Program-made: the position numbers and the translations under genes
Notes under the pieces: model-generated
Seen by the model: the letters and a program-made list of their open reading frames with translations, nothing else
What the model was told of the DNA's origin: nothing
Database searches by the model: none
Shown here: positions 15,615-22,418 of the stretch, in pieces
Layout: each line of letters begins with the position of its first letter
Position numbering within the stretch: position 1 is the stretch's first letter
Assembly (NCBI GenBank): GCA_036265435.1
Contig: DATAPB010000184.1
Coordinates: forward strand, 1 to 44,981
Reading direction: 5' to 3'
DNA length: 44,981 nt
Source of the DNA: DASUPK01 sp036265435
Lineage (GTDB): Bacteria; Actinomycetota; Thermoleophilia; Solirubrobacterales; 70-9

Positions 15615-16571
15615 ATGGCCGGGTCGAACGGGACTGCAACCACACTGCGCGTCGGCGCGGAGAGCTCCGCCGTGGTGGGCAACACGCCGCTCGTCGCGCT
15701 GCCGCGTCTCGGCGCTGACCTCCCCGGCGAGGTCGTCGCCAAGCTCGAGTTCTTCAATCCCGGCGGCTCCGTGAAGGACCGCATCGGGGTCGCCATGATC
15801 GACGCGGCCGAGCGCGACGGCCTGATCGAGCGAGGCCGCTCGGTGATCGTCGAGCCGACCAGCGGCAACACGGGCATCGCGCTGGCCCTGGTCGCAGCCG
15901 CTCGCGACTACCGGCTGATCCTGACGCTGCCCGAGGGCATGAGTCGCGAGCGGACAGCGCTGCTCCGCACGTACGGGGCAGAGGTCCACGAGACGCCGTC
16001 GCTCGGCGGGATGAACGAGGCAGTGGACCTCGCCAATCGGCTGGCCGAGGAGCACGCCGGCTTCATCCCGCAGCAATTCTCCAACCCGGCCAACCCTGAG
16101 ATCCACCGCCGCACGACGGCTGAGGAGATCTGGCGGGACCTCGACGGCGAGGTCGACGCATTCGTCGCCGGGGTGGGCACCGGGGGCACGATCACCGGCG
16201 TCGCGCAGGTCCTCAAGGAGCGTCGGCCCGGGATCCAGGTGATCGCGGTAGAGCCGTCTGCCTCCGCCGTCCTCTCCGGGAATCAGCCCGGCCCACACAA
16301 GATCCAGGGGATCGGCGCCGGGTTCGTGCCCGAGGTGCTCGACCGCGAGTTGATCGACGAGATCGTCGGCGTGACCGACGAGGACGCGCTCGACACGGCC
16401 CGGGCCGCGGCGCAGCGCGAGGGACTCCTGATCGGCATCTCGGCCGGGGCGGCGGTTCGCGCCGCGCTGGATCTGGCCGCTCGCGAGGAGATGGCTGGCA
16501 AGCGGATCGTGGTGATCATCCCGGACTCGGGCGAGCGCTACATGTCGCTGCCGTTTTTCGCCCCGTCCTGA
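15615..16571 (+). CDS. cysK: Cysteine synthase A (O-acetylserine sulfhydrylase)
   Basis: 318-residue PLP enzyme making cysteine from O-acetylserine and sulfide. VGNTPLVALPRL opens the fold; NPGGSVKDRIG holds the PLP lysine; EPTSGNTGIALA is the substrate-binding loop; GVGTGGTITGVA binds the PLP phosphate; and GISAGAA closes the active site. The length is ordinary. The N-terminus is some 15 residues longer than in compact members, but the ATG at 15615 is the first start after a -10 box. cysE follows after 27 bp with its own -10 box, so the two may be expressed both together and separately. CysK and CysE usually form the cysteine synthase complex; the CysE C-terminus here lacks an obvious terminal Ile. 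Confidence 0.95.
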   Translation: MAGSNGTATTLRVGAESSAVVGNTPLVALPRLGADLPGEVVAKLEFFNPGGSVKDRIGVAMIDAAERDGLIERGRSVIVEPTSGNTGIALALVAAARDYRLILTLPEGMSRERTALLRTYGAEVHETPSLGGMNEAVDLANRLAEEHAGFIPQQFSNPANPEIHRRTTAEEIWRDLDGEVDAFVAGVGTGGTITGVAQVLKERRPGIQVIAVEPSASAVLSGNQPGPHKIQGIGAGFVPEVLDRELIDEIVGVTDEDALDTARAAAQREGLLIGISAGAAVRAALDLAAREEMAGKRIVVIIPDSGERYMSLPFFAPS

Positions 16572-16585
16572 GCGCCGCTCGTCCC

Positions 16586-16591
16586 TAAGCT
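16586..16591 (+). promoter_or_regulatory. -10 box of a probable leaderless cysE promoter
   Basis: TAAGCT lies 7 nt before the GTG at 16599, between cysK and cysE. There is no Shine-Dalgarno sequence in the gap. Confidence 0.5.
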
Positions 16592-16598
16592 TCGAGAC

Positions 16599-17336
16599 GT
16601 GCTTGGTCTGGGCACGCTCAGGCGCGTGACGAAGGAGATCTCGGCGGACGTCGCTTCCGCCCGCGAGCGCGACCCCGCGGCGCGCGGCATCGGCACGTTC
16701 GAGATCCTCACCGGCTGGGCCGGAGTGCAGGCGCTGCTCGCCCACCGGTTCGCACATGCGCTCTGGGAAGCCGAGATCCCGATGGTGCCGCGTGCGATCG
16801 CGTACACGAGTCGCGCGGTGACCGGGGTCGAGATCCATCCGGCGGCGAGGATCGGCTCCGACTTCTTCATCGACCACGGCTCTGGCGTCGTCATCGGGGA
16901 GACCGCCGAAATCGGCGACCGGGTGACGCTCTACCAGGGCGTCACCCTCGGTGGCACCGGGTTCGCTCGCGGCAAGCGCCACCCGACGCTCGAGGACGAC
17001 GTCACGGTCGGCTCGGGAGCCAAGCTGCTCGGCCCGGTCACAGTCGGCCAAAACGCCAAGGTCGGCGCGAACACGGTCGTGATCGAGGACGTTCCCGATC
17101 ACACCACGGTGGTCGGCAACCCGGGGCACCCCGTCCGCGTCGAGGGCAAGAAGGTCGAGGGCCCTGACACGGACTGGATCCATCTCCCGGACCCGATCGC
17201 CGAGGCGATGAAGGAGCTCTCCACGCGCATCTCCCAATTGGAGCAGCGGCTCGACCGCCTCAACGGCGAGGAGCCTCGCGAGGCAGACGTCGCCGAGCTG
17301 AGGCCGAAGCAGGGACCGAGCTCGGCGGGCGGTTAG
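16599..17336 (+). CDS. cysE: Serine O-acetyltransferase
   Basis: 245-residue acetyltransferase producing O-acetylserine from serine and acetyl-CoA. The N-terminal helices (about 10-65) are followed by the left-handed beta-helix with hexapeptide repeats (about 75-190). The FIDHGSGVVIGETAEIGD segment has the catalytic Asp-His region, and YQGVTLGGTG the acetyl-CoA loop. Beyond residue 200 there is a predicted helical, Glu/Arg-rich tail longer than in E. coli CysE, and it does not end in the Ile used to dock into CysK. The GTG at 16599 is chosen for the TAAGCT box 7 nt before it; the GTG at 16626 is an alternative. It sits directly after cysK, giving the complete two-step pathway. Confidence 0.93.
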   Translation: MLGLGTLRRVTKEISADVASARERDPAARGIGTFEILTGWAGVQALLAHRFAHALWEAEIPMVPRAIAYTSRAVTGVEIHPAARIGSDFFIDHGSGVVIGETAEIGDRVTLYQGVTLGGTGFARGKRHPTLEDDVTVGSGAKLLGPVTVGQNAKVGANTVVIEDVPDHTTVVGNPGHPVRVEGKKVEGPDTDWIHLPDPIAEAMKELSTRISQLEQRLDRLNGEEPREADVAELRPKQGPSSAGG

Positions 17337-17372
17337 CTCCTCCAGCGGCCCCGTGGCCGCTGGGGCCGCGCC

Positions 17373-17378
17373 TATCCT
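17373..17378 (+). promoter_or_regulatory. -10 box of a probable leaderless pcrA promoter
   Basis: TATCCT lies 7 nt before the GTG at 17386. It decides between this start and the GTG at 17353, which would be upstream of the promoter. Confidence 0.5.
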
Positions 17379-17385
17379 TGGGCGC

Positions 17386-19701
17386 GTGGCCCGAGGTCAG
17401 GAGGAATTGAAGGTCGCCTCGGAGGAGGCGGTCGAGGAGGCGCCCGAGGAGGCGCGAGGCGCGCCGATCGAGCCGGGCGCGGACCAGATCGAGCGGCTGC
17501 TCGCCGATCTCAACGGTCCTCAGCGCGAGGCGGTCACCTTCGGTGAGGGGCCAGTGCTGATCCTCGCCGGCGCCGGATCGGGCAAGACCCGCGCGCTCAC
17601 CCACCGCATCGCCTGGCTGCTCGCGACCGGCCTCGCACACCCCAACCAGATCCTCGCCATCACCTTCACCAACAAGGCCGCCGACGAGATGCGCGAGCGG
17701 GTCTCCTCGCTCGTGGGCGGGGTCTCGCGGCGAATGTGGGTGATGACCTTCCACGCCGCGTGTGCGCGCCTGCTCCGCATGGAGGCCGAGCGGCTCGGCT
17801 ATACGCCTCGCTTCACGATCTACGACGAGGCCGACTCGCTGCGGATGCTGAAGCGCGTGCTCGAGGAGCTCGATGTCGACACCAAGCGCTACCCGCCGCG
17901 CGCGATTCGCGCTCGCATCTCGGACGCAAAGAACCAGCTGATCGATGCCGAGACCTACCAGGAGCAGGCCGGCGGCCCCTTCGAGGACATGGTCGGTCAG
18001 GCCTATCGCCTCTACGAGCGGCGGATGCTCGAGGCCAACTCGATGGACTTCGACGACCTGCTCATGCGGACCGTCAACGTGCTCGAGCTCTTCGAGGACG
18101 TCCGCCGCCGCTACCGCGACCGCTTTCGCTGGGTCCTCGTCGACGAGTACCAGGACACCAACCACGCCCAGTACCGGCTGCTGCAGCTGCTCACCGGCGA
18201 GGACGGGAACCTGACGGTGGTGGGGGATGAAGACCAGTCGATCTACGGTTTCAGAGGCGCCGAGGTCCGCAACATCCTCGAGTTCACGATCGACTTCAAG
18301 GACGCCCACGTCGTCAAGCTCGAACAGAACTATCGCTCGACCGAGACGATCCTCGAGGCGGCCAATGCGGTGATCTCGCACAACACGGGCCGCCTCGGCA
18401 AGAACCTGTGGTCGGACCTCGGGGAGGGCGAGAAGATCCACGTCACCGAGCTCGAGGACGAGCACGCAGAGGCGCGGTTCGTCGCCGGCGAGGTCGAGGA
18501 GCTGATCGACCAGCAGGGCCTGAGCCGGGACGAGATCGCAGTCTTCTACCGGACCAACGCCCACAGCCGGGTGCTCGAGGACATCCTCGTCCGCTACGAG
18601 CTCCCCTACCAGGTGATCGGCGGCACGAAGTTCTACGAGCGCGCCGAGATCAAGGACGCGATCGCCTACCTGCAGCTGATGGTCAACCCGGCGGACGAGG
18701 TCAGCTTCTCCCGCGTCGTCAACTCGCCGCGACGCGGGATCGGCGACACCAGCCAGGGCCGCATCCGCAACCACGCCAACACCACCGGGCGGACGATCTG
18801 GGAGGTCGCGCTGGAGCCAGAGGCGATCCCCGGGCTCGGCGGTGCCGCGATCAGGTCCATCTCTCGCTTCACGGAGCTGATCGAGGAGCTGCGGGCGGAG
18901 TTCGAGAGCGGGTCCGTGGCCGAGCTGCTGCGCGCGTTGTTGGAGCGCTCGGGGTACCTCGATGCGCTGCGCGCCGAGCGCACAATTGAGGCCGAGGGCC
19001 GGATCGAGAACCTCGAGGAGCTGGTCGGTGTCGCGGCGGAGTTCGACGCCAACCGCGAGGTCGAGGGGCCCTCCGAGCTCCAGCCGCTGGAGGAGTTCCT
19101 CCAGGCGATCTCGCTCTACACGGACCAGGACGACCTCGAGCGCGGCGAGTCGAAGGTCACGCTGATGACCCTCCACAACGCGAAGGGCCTCGAGTACGAC
19201 GCCGTCTTCATCATCGGCTGCGAGGAGGGCGTCTTCCCGCACTCCCGCTCGTTGGAGGAGGGCAATGAGGAGGAGGAACGCCGCCTCTGCTACGTCGGGA
19301 TCACGCGGGCTCGCAAGCGCCTCTGGATGACACACGCCCGCAGCCGGCGCATCTTCGCCGGGCGCGAGACCGGCTTCCCGTCCCGCTTCCTCTCGGAGCT
19401 GCCGGACGAGCTCGTCGAGCGCGAGGGAACCGAGGAGCAGGCCCTCACCGGCTGGTCGCTGGGCGGCAATGGGGCTCCGGCGCCGAAGGCGGATCCGACG
19501 CTCTCCTTCGCCACAGGCGACGACGTCACCCACGCCAGCTTCGGCGAGGGCGTGGTGACGGCGGTCGAGCCGGGCGGGGTGATAGTCGTGCGCTTCGCAA
19601 GCGACGGAACGGAGCGCAAGCTGATGGCCGACTATGCGCCCCTCAAACATCAAACGGGTTCCTCCTCGGCTTCGCCGCCGGAGGACCCTCCCATCAGCTA
19701 G
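17386..19701 (+). CDS. pcrA: ATP-dependent DNA helicase, PcrA/UvrD type
   Basis: 771-residue superfamily 1A 3'-5' helicase for repair and replication. Motifs run in order: LNGPQREAVTF (Q motif), LAGAGSGKTRALTHR (Walker A), ITFTNKAADEMR, VDEYQDTNHAQY (Walker B), VGDEDQSIYGFRGAEV (motif III), LEQNYRST (IV), TLHNAKGLEYDAVFIIG (V) and CYVGITRARKRLW (VI). The C-terminus (GDDVTHASFGEGVV to YAPL) is the Tudor-like PcrA tail that contacts RNA polymerase. An acidic, probably disordered N-terminal segment of about 40 residues precedes the helicase. The frame opens earlier at GTG 17353, but the TATCCT box 7 nt before GTG 17386 favours the latter. Its TAG stop overlaps the folD start (TAGTG). Confidence 0.95.
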   Translation: MARGQEELKVASEEAVEEAPEEARGAPIEPGADQIERLLADLNGPQREAVTFGEGPVLILAGAGSGKTRALTHRIAWLLATGLAHPNQILAITFTNKAADEMRERVSSLVGGVSRRMWVMTFHAACARLLRMEAERLGYTPRFTIYDEADSLRMLKRVLEELDVDTKRYPPRAIRARISDAKNQLIDAETYQEQAGGPFEDMVGQAYRLYERRMLEANSMDFDDLLMRTVNVLELFEDVRRRYRDRFRWVLVDEYQDTNHAQYRLLQLLTGEDGNLTVVGDEDQSIYGFRGAEVRNILEFTIDFKDAHVVKLEQNYRSTETILEAANAVISHNTGRLGKNLWSDLGEGEKIHVTELEDEHAEARFVAGEVEELIDQQGLSRDEIAVFYRTNAHSRVLEDILVRYELPYQVIGGTKFYERAEIKDAIAYLQLMVNPADEVSFSRVVNSPRRGIGDTSQGRIRNHANTTGRTIWEVALEPEAIPGLGGAAIRSISRFTELIEELRAEFESGSVAELLRALLERSGYLDALRAERTIEAEGRIENLEELVGVAAEFDANREVEGPSELQPLEEFLQAISLYTDQDDLERGESKVTLMTLHNAKGLEYDAVFIIGCEEGVFPHSRSLEEGNEEEERRLCYVGITRARKRLWMTHARSRRIFAGRETGFPSRFLSELPDELVEREGTEEQALTGWSLGGNGAPAPKADPTLSFATGDDVTHASFGEGVVTAVEPGGVIVVRFASDGTERKLMADYAPLKHQTGSSSASPPEDPPIS

Positions 19702-20570
19702 TGGCGGCGACGGTGATCGACGGCAAGGCGGTCGCCGCCTCGGTCCGCGAGCGCGTGCGCGCTGAGGTCGAGGATCTGACCAGCGAGATCGGGCGTCCAC
19801 CCGGGCTCGCCACCGTCCTCGTTGGGGACGACGCCGCCTCGGCGATCTACGTGCGCCGCAAGCACGAAGCCGCCGAGGAGGCCGGCATCCGCAACTTCGA
19901 TCACAAGCCCGACGGCTCGATCTCGCAGGCCGAGCTCCTCGATCTGGTCACCGAGCTCAATGACAGCGACGAGGTCGATGGCATCCTCGTGCAGCTCCCC
20001 CTCCCGGACCAGATCGACACCGACGCGATCGTCAACTCGATCGATCCCGCGAAGGACGTGGACGGCCTCACGCCGACCAGCGCCGGCCTGCTGGCGCGCG
20101 GCGAGCCGGGCCTCGTCCCGGCCACGCCGCAGGGCGTGATGGAGCTGATCTCCTCGGTCGGGGTCGACCCGTCCGGAAAGGAGGCCGTGATCGTCGGTCG
20201 CTCGAACCTGGTCGGGCGGCCGCTCTTCTCACTGCTGCTTGGCGCCAACGCGACCGTGACCGTCTGCCACAGCCGCACCCGCGACCTCGGCGAGGTCTGC
20301 CGGCGCGCCGAGATCCTCATCGCGGCCGCGGGGCATCCCCGGCTCGTCACCGGCGACATGGTGCGTCCGGGCGCGACGGTGATCGACGTGGGCACCAACC
20401 GGACCGATGACGGCCTCGTCGGCGACGTCGACTTCGACGTCGCCAGGGAGGTCGCCGGTGCGATCACCCCGGTGCCCGGCGGCGTGGGGCCGATGACCAT
20501 CGCGATGCTGCTGGTGAATACGGTTAGCGCCGCACGGCGGCGCAGTCGCGCGGCCGCTCAATCCCACTGA
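19701..20570 (+). CDS. folD: Bifunctional methylenetetrahydrofolate dehydrogenase / cyclohydrolase
   Basis: 289-residue FolD of one-carbon metabolism. It oxidises 5,10-methylene-THF with NADP and hydrolyses the product to 10-formyl-THF. YVRRKHEAAEEAGI carries the catalytic Tyr and Lys, VQLPLPDQID and IDPAKDVDG follow, GRSNLVGRP is the dinucleotide-binding turn, and TPVPGGVGPMTIAMLL the C-terminal signature. Start GTG 19701 shares one base with the pcrA stop (TAGTG), so translation is probably coupled by termination-reinitiation; there is no separate promoter sequence. The last 15 residues (ARRRSRAAAQSH) are basic and variable. Confidence 0.95.
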   Translation: MAATVIDGKAVAASVRERVRAEVEDLTSEIGRPPGLATVLVGDDAASAIYVRRKHEAAEEAGIRNFDHKPDGSISQAELLDLVTELNDSDEVDGILVQLPLPDQIDTDAIVNSIDPAKDVDGLTPTSAGLLARGEPGLVPATPQGVMELISSVGVDPSGKEAVIVGRSNLVGRPLFSLLLGANATVTVCHSRTRDLGEVCRRAEILIAAAGHPRLVTGDMVRPGATVIDVGTNRTDDGLVGDVDFDVAREVAGAITPVPGGVGPMTIAMLLVNTVSAARRRSRAAAQSH

Positions 20571-20583
20571 CGGGGAGGATCCT

Positions 20584-20993
20584 GTGGAACCATCGAGGCT
20601 TCGCACCGGCGAGACCGTCGCCGGGGGCGGCGGCATCGTTCTCTTTGCGTCCCTGTCGCCCTCACATCCGTGGCGGGACTCATGCTCGCGGTCCTCTGCG
20701 CGGCCGGCCAGAGGCTGAACGTCCCGGTGCCGCGTGGAGGGGTCACTGCGATGCTCGGGTCGCTGAGCGTCCTGATCATCCTCTGGAGATTCTTCGCGAA
20801 CCCCGGCGACCTGAAGTTCGGGATCTTCCTCGGGCTCGCCGCCGCGGTGGCGGTCGCCGCCGGCGCCCTGACGGCGCTCGCCGAGGAGGGCGTCAGGCCA
20901 CTCGTCGCCACGGCCCCTGCCGCACCCACGAACGCCGCGGCGGGCGCGAAATCGAGTGGCGGCAAGGGCTCGTCCGGCGCCCGCAAGAAGTAG
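20584..20993 (+). pseudogene. First member of the membrane-protein array, damaged by a deletion and frame change
   Basis: Starts GTG 20584 after GGGGAGG with RLRTGETVAGGGGIVLFASL, which matches the N-terminus of the fourth array member (RVGELVGAVSGLGLLVV). The frame then breaks at about 20655; the rest (VALTSVAGLMLAVL to the TAG at 20991) is in another frame. Compared with the fourth member, roughly 30 codons are missing between the two parts: the FLPWY segment and the first loop. The surviving C-terminal part keeps PGDLKFGIFLGL and two or three transmembrane helices plus an Ala/Gly/Lys-rich tail. A shortened protein could begin at the GTG 20658 or ATG 20670. It is a real pseudogene or a local assembly error. 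Confidence 0.6.
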
Positions 20994-21037
20994 GGTCCCG
21001 CCCTCTCTCAGGCACTCGAATCGAGGAGGACGTCGGA

Positions 21038-21481
21038 ATGGGAAGGTTGTCTCAGGGGCAGGTGATCGCGGCGGTCGGCGGGGTCGTCCTGCTGGTCGCG
21101 ATGTGGCTGCCCTGGATCGACATCAGCGGGCCCTCGCTCCCTTCCGGAGTTCCGGTGCCAGGGGGCCTCGACACGAGCACCTCGGAGAACATCTGGAAGG
21201 GCTCGTCGCTCGACATCTATCTCCTGATCACGGGCGTCGTGGCGATCCTGCCCGCGCTCATGTCGCTCACGGACAGTTCGGAGGAGTTCTCCTTCATCTC
21301 AGCGGCGACCCTGATTCTCGGGACGGTTGCGGTGATCCTCGTGATCGCGTTCCTGACGGTGGACTTCCCCGACGGAGCGGATCGAAAGATCGGCGCGTTC
21401 GTCGGGCTGGGCGGTGCGATCGTGATCGCGGTCGGCGGCTTCCGCTCCATGCAGGAAGAGGTCGCCGCCGCCGAGATATAG
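21038..21481 (+). CDS. Array membrane protein 2 (four helices, unknown function)
   Basis: 147-residue integral membrane protein. The start ATG 21038 has GAGGAGG upstream. Helix 1 (VIAAVGGVVLLVAMWLPWI) ends in the array's Leu-Pro-Trp signature. A 35-residue extracytoplasmic loop rich in Ser/Pro/Gly leads to helix 2 (IYLLITGVVAILPALMSL), helix 3 (AATLILGTVAVILVIAFLTV) and helix 4 (IGAFVGLGGAIVIAVGGF), then MQEEVAAAEI. The RKIGAFVGL and GG...MQEE motifs recur in the other members. It belongs to no family I can name. TAG of the preceding gene forms TAGGGT (20991-20996), a possible -10. Confidence 0.7.
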   Translation: MGRLSQGQVIAAVGGVVLLVAMWLPWIDISGPSLPSGVPVPGGLDTSTSENIWKGSSLDIYLLITGVVAILPALMSLTDSSEEFSFISAATLILGTVAVILVIAFLTVDFPDGADRKIGAFVGLGGAIVIAVGGFRSMQEEVAAAEI

Positions 21482-21539
21482 GCTCGCTTGAACGAGGGTG
21501 CGCAGGCGCGGCCCGATCGACCCAGACAGAGGAGGAACA

Positions 21540-21977
21540 TTGGACGCGAACCGCTTGTCACAGGGGCAACTCGTAGCCGCCATCGCGGCGATCGCCCTCT
21601 TCATCATCAGCTTCCTGCCCTGGTTCAACCTCTCGGGAGCGGTGACCGTCGGCGGGACCACGATCGGGGGATCCAAGGACTTCAACCTCTGGGAAGCCGA
21701 GAACCCGCTCGACATCTACTTGCTGATCGTCATCCTCGTCGCGCTGGTACCGGCCGCGCTGTCTCTCCTGGGAGACGGGGGCGACGCGCCGATGGCCTCG
21801 ATGGCAACGGCGCTGCTGGCAGGCGTCGGCACACTGCTGATCCTCTACCAGGTCTTCGACACGCCTGGTGACCTCAGCCGGAAGGTCGGGCTCTTCCTCG
21901 GGTTGATCGCATGCGCGGGGATCGCGGTCGGCGGCTACCTGTCCATGCAGGAGGATGTCGGAGGCGAGCGGTACTGA
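21540..21977 (+). CDS. Array membrane protein 3 (four helices, unknown function)
   Basis: 145-residue paralogue of its neighbours. The TTG at 21540 is preceded by GAGGAGG; the N-terminus reads DANRLSQGQLVAAI, sharing LSQGQ with member 2. Helix 1 ends SFLPWFNLSG. The loop carries NLWEAENPLDIYLL, close to the SSLDIYLL of member 2. Helices 2 and 3 follow, then the signature PGDLSRKVGLFLGL, the AVGGYLSMQEDV helix end and GERY. Members 2 and 3 are closer to each other than to members 1 and 4. The stop TGA at 21975-21977 overlaps the presumed start of member 4. Confidence 0.7.
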   Translation: MDANRLSQGQLVAAIAAIALFIISFLPWFNLSGAVTVGGTTIGGSKDFNLWEAENPLDIYLLIVILVALVPAALSLLGDGGDAPMASMATALLAGVGTLLILYQVFDTPGDLSRKVGLFLGLIACAGIAVGGYLSMQEDVGGERY

Positions 21978-22405
21978 GAGATCGCGTCCGCGTAGGCGAG
22001 CTGGTCGGGGCCGTCTCCGGCCTCGGCCTGCTCGTCGTCACCTTCCTGCCCTGGTACTCGGTTGGCGGCGAGAACGCCACGGCCTGGCAGGCATTCAGCG
22101 TCACCGACATCGTCCTCGCCGCCGCGGGCGCCACGGCTCTCTCGGTCGGCATCGTCGTCCTCTTCCGGCTCTCCGTCAGCTACCCGGTGGCCGGCAGCTC
22201 TGTGGCCGGGGGCCTCGGCATCGTGGCGCTGGTCCTGATCGTGATCCGGTTGATCGATCCTCCCGGCAGCGGAGACGTGCACCGGGAGATCGGCGCCTGG
22301 CTGGGACTGATCGCGGCGGCCGGGATCGCGTGCGGCGGCTGGCTGGGGATGCAGGAATCCCGGTCGCCTGGCGGCTTGAGGCGGCCTCCTACGGCCGCGA
22401 TCTGA
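21974..22405 (+). CDS. Array membrane protein 4 (four helices), apparent CTG start
   Basis: About 143 residues. The coding sequence (RVRVGELVGAVSGLGLLVV, TFLPWYSVGGENATAWQAFSV, further helices, then HREIGAWLGLIAAAGIACGG and MQES) has no ATG, GTG or TTG near its natural N-terminus. The only fitting codon is CTG at 21974, which overlaps the previous stop as CTGA, in the position where ATGA or GTGA would normally couple translation; GGAGG sits 10 nt upstream. It either uses CTG or carries a point change. Conserved Trp and Pro residues and the PPG..(H/R)(R/K)(E/K)(I/V)G motif tie it to the array. Its stop is 12 bp from that of the convergent GMC oxidoreductase. Confidence 0.65.
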   Translation: MRDRVRVGELVGAVSGLGLLVVTFLPWYSVGGENATAWQAFSVTDIVLAAAGATALSVGIVVLFRLSVSYPVAGSSVAGGLGIVALVLIVIRLIDPPGSGDVHREIGAWLGLIAAAGIACGGWLGMQESRSPGGLRRPPTAAI

Positions 22406-22418
22406 CGGCGAAGCCGTC
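22404..22418. terminator. Hairpin between convergent stops
   Basis: Inverted repeat GACGGC-GAA-GCCGTC lies between, and partly over, the stop codons of array member 4 and the GMC oxidoreductase. The stem is 6 bp and strongly GC, without a T tract. Confidence 0.4.

Noticed and set aside
15597..17237. 546-codon minus frame opposite cysK and cysE
   Set aside because: No domain; both + strand genes are complete and conserved.
17260..19800. 846-codon open frame on the minus strand opposite pcrA
   Set aside because: Antisense shadow: high GC removes stops opposite a biased coding strand. Its translation is repetitive Arg/Leu/Val/Asp-rich with no domain, while the + strand is an intact helicase.
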